Assembly (NCBI GenBank): GCA_023846275.1
Contig: CM043874.1
Location: 22,625,130 to 22,689,129, forward strand
Reading direction: 5' to 3'
DNA: 64,000 nt
Origin: Vanilla planifolia
Taxonomy: Eukaryota; Streptophyta; Magnoliopsida; Asparagales; Orchidaceae
Shown: piece after piece, positions 62,301 through 64,000 of the stretch
Layout: each line of letters starts with the position of its first letter
How positions within the stretch are numbered: position 1 is the stretch's first letter
Notes under the pieces: generated by a model
What the model saw: only the letters and a program-made list of their open reading frames with translations
What the model was told of the DNA's origin: nothing
The model's database searches: none
Program-made: the position numbers and the translations under genes

Positions 62301-62730
62301 ATCAACAAAGTATCCAATTATAATCCTATCATTTATCTAATTTAATTACAAGATTTTGAGAGTTATCTTACCTTTTAACCAATATAATGGACTACTCTAA
62401 GGAATAAGTCTTTTCCTTCTTCAAGCTTGCATCCTCTATTCCTTGTTTATGACTTGATCTTCTTTCTTGGTTTCTCTTAGGTAAGGTCCTGCACACTAAC
62501 TCCCATGGCTAGGGCTTCTAAACTCTTACAAAAATGTCTCAAGAGATCCTTAAATAGCTAGCTAAATAAGGCTCATACAATTAAGGCACCTCAAGATAAT
62601 TTGGTTAGGTTTTTTATCTTTGTTATCACATAATTACCCTTTTAATTCCCTTAAAACAATCACTTCATAATTCTTAATATTATTAGTTATAAACTTTTCT
62701 AAATTTAAGGTGCCACTTGTAATGTCAGAA
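59350..62730 (-). mobile_element. Long-LTR family relic, copy C
   Basis: This is the best preserved of the three relics. It shares its left half with copy A and contains the 42-bp array. On the minus strand a TATTTAA box (62,556-62,550) is followed about 180 bp later by a strong donor (AAAAG|GTAAGAT, 62,372/62,371). The solo LTR at 5.7-8.8 kb has the same order and a similar spacing. The right end may be near 62,726, where the minus strand starts TGACATTACAAG; that terminus is a guess. No coding domain lies inside. Old and broken. Confidence 0.55.
60225..60575. repeat. Degenerate 42-bp tandem array, about eight units
   Basis: A unit of the form AAGGTTTCTTCCAAACCCTAA plus about 20 bp ending TATCTAAGGTATC recurs near 60,250, 60,292, 60,335, 60,377, 60,419, 60,460, 60,500 and 60,541. 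The period is thus 41-42 bp. The array lies inside long-LTR relic C, and single degenerate units are visible in relics A and B. Confidence 0.8.
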
Positions 62731-63149
62731 CTAAGGTTAAGGCCTATTAAAAATTTCCTAATCTAACATGCATCATGAATAATTTAAATTTTAAATTCCT
62801 TAAACTATGTTGCTATATGGATTCCTAAATTTCATAGATTTTCATGCCAATTAGGATGCTCACTCATGATTTATAATAGGTTAAAAGCATGTAAGGTCAA
62901 CCAAGCTTAAGCATTAATTAATTCTATCTTATGTGTAACAAATAATCAATATGGCTTAACTAATTAATTTAAAAGAACTTATTTAACAAATTACGAAAAA
63001 AAAGCATACCTTAATCAACCAAAGGTCCTAAATGGGTAACAAATATGCTCCTTCATGTTATAAATAAAATAATATTAGGTCCATCCCATATGAGAACTTC
63101 TAAGTGTGTTTATTTTACCCTCTTTGATTTCAATAGTGGTTGCTTTTCC

Positions 63150-64000
63150 TATCACATTTAGAAATTCTCTTACATAATGCCCAATTTCTTTGTAAATACA
63201 ACATTGAACTCCTTTTCTACAATGTTCTCCTTGGTGCAACTTACTACATAGTTAGATTTAGGAACCTTTTCCTATTTCATTTATAATAGGTTAAGATCTT
63301 AGTTTAGTTTTCCTGATCATATCACATTTGGATATACTTCCTAAATGAAATGTTCATTTTTATTTTCCTCTCACTTCTCTATCCACCTTAATAATTTGAG
63401 CTTGTTTGATAAACACCACCATCTCTTTATAAGTAAGAAATTGTATAACATTTTTAATGGAGTCTGTTAACTCTTTTCAAAACATATAATACTTTTGCTT
63501 CTCTGATGAAACTACTTCTATATTACACATAATAAATTTAGATAGTAATTATTAAAATACAGTATTTGTTTATTTCCTTTGTGTCCTTGTTAGGTTGCGT
63601 TGTTCCTTTTTTTGTTCTTGCTAAGACATACTATATCATAAAGGTTTAGGAAAATTCTTTTTAAGACATGTCCAGATCTTTTGTCTCCTTCAAATATATT
63701 TTTTTGCTTCCTTACCCATTGGATTTCCTCAATATTTAATATCAAATTCACTATTAAGCACTTCTTATGCTCTTGGCATGCCACATTACTATCCAATATT
63801 TTTGCTCTTTCCTGCTAGTCTTCCACTTGGAAAGGGTCCAACCTCAAAAATTGCTTTACTAAACAGTTGGTATGACTCCATTCCATTTGCTTTTGGCTTA
63901 TTTCAGTTATTATAACTTGAGTTGTTGGTACCTCTACTACCATCTTATACTTGTGGTTTTCCTTTTCATTAGGAGATTTGTCTTGTAAGATGTAACTATT
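63150..64000 (-). mobile_element. Ty3/gypsy gag fossil, running off the right edge
   Basis: The minus strand reads as the C-terminal half of a Ty3/gypsy gag. A capsid-type region lies at about 64,000-63,300, followed at about 63,240-63,150 by a zinc-knuckle-like region (HCRKG..CCIYKEIGHYVREF). The N-terminal part lies beyond the window. Pol is not seen to the left; the neighbouring sequence is long-LTR relic C, so either the interior was lost or two elements meet here. Broken in several places and old. Confidence 0.75.

Noticed and set aside
1-64000. CRISPR arrays, rRNA genes, complete tRNA genes, or an organellar insertion
   Set aside because: None of the corresponding repeat-spacer structures, conserved rRNA cores or cloverleaf sequences were seen on either strand.

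Overview
The window is AT-rich nuclear DNA from a flowering plant. The evidence is spliced genes with GT-AG introns, plant-specific protein families, an L1-type LINE with a plant RNase H domain, and LTR elements with LTRs of 1 to 3 kb. I cannot place the species. Only two host genes are supported, both on the minus strand. Together they cover about 16 kb of span but only about 2.8 kb of coding sequence. The rest is decayed transposon and simple-repeat DNA. No bacterial-type operon, CRISPR array or new defence-like system is present.

Layout. 1-5664: AT-rich, no gene, one small three-copy repeat near 1 kb. 5665-8766: an intact-looking solo LTR of 3.09 kb with matching ends and a perfect 5-bp target duplication; it is rich in internal repeats. 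About 9.72-12.08 kb: a broken L1-type LINE (reverse transcriptase, then RNase H, plus strand). 13.0-13.3 kb: a degenerate 71-bp tandem repeat. 13.7-15.7 kb: a Ty3/gypsy fossil on the minus strand. 15.87-16.40 kb: a CA/CG tract followed by three copies of a GC-rich 157-bp unit. 20,874-26,145: an eight-exon TPX2-family microtubule protein gene with a cell-cycle-type promoter and a decayed second copy of its exon 3 inside an intron. 26.3-32.2 kb: AT-rich, no gene. 32,265-43,072: a nine-exon PHD-finger gene of the PHD1/AIPP2 family; a 4.8-kb intron splits the zinc finger and carries a pair of old LTR-like copies. 43-64 kb: gene-free. It contains three related relics of one long-LTR family (one inverted), two tandem arrays, and the C-terminal part of a Ty3/gypsy gag fossil running off the right edge.

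The two genes are not obviously co-functional. The first should act on spindle or cortical microtubules in dividing cells; its promoter carries a TATA box, an MSA core and a telo-box. The second should be a chromatin reader or adaptor. Their conceptual proteins are 428 aa and about 505 aa. Exon junctions were placed by hand from splice signals, reading phase and family motifs. They agree in phase throughout, with one uncertain junction in the PHD gene.
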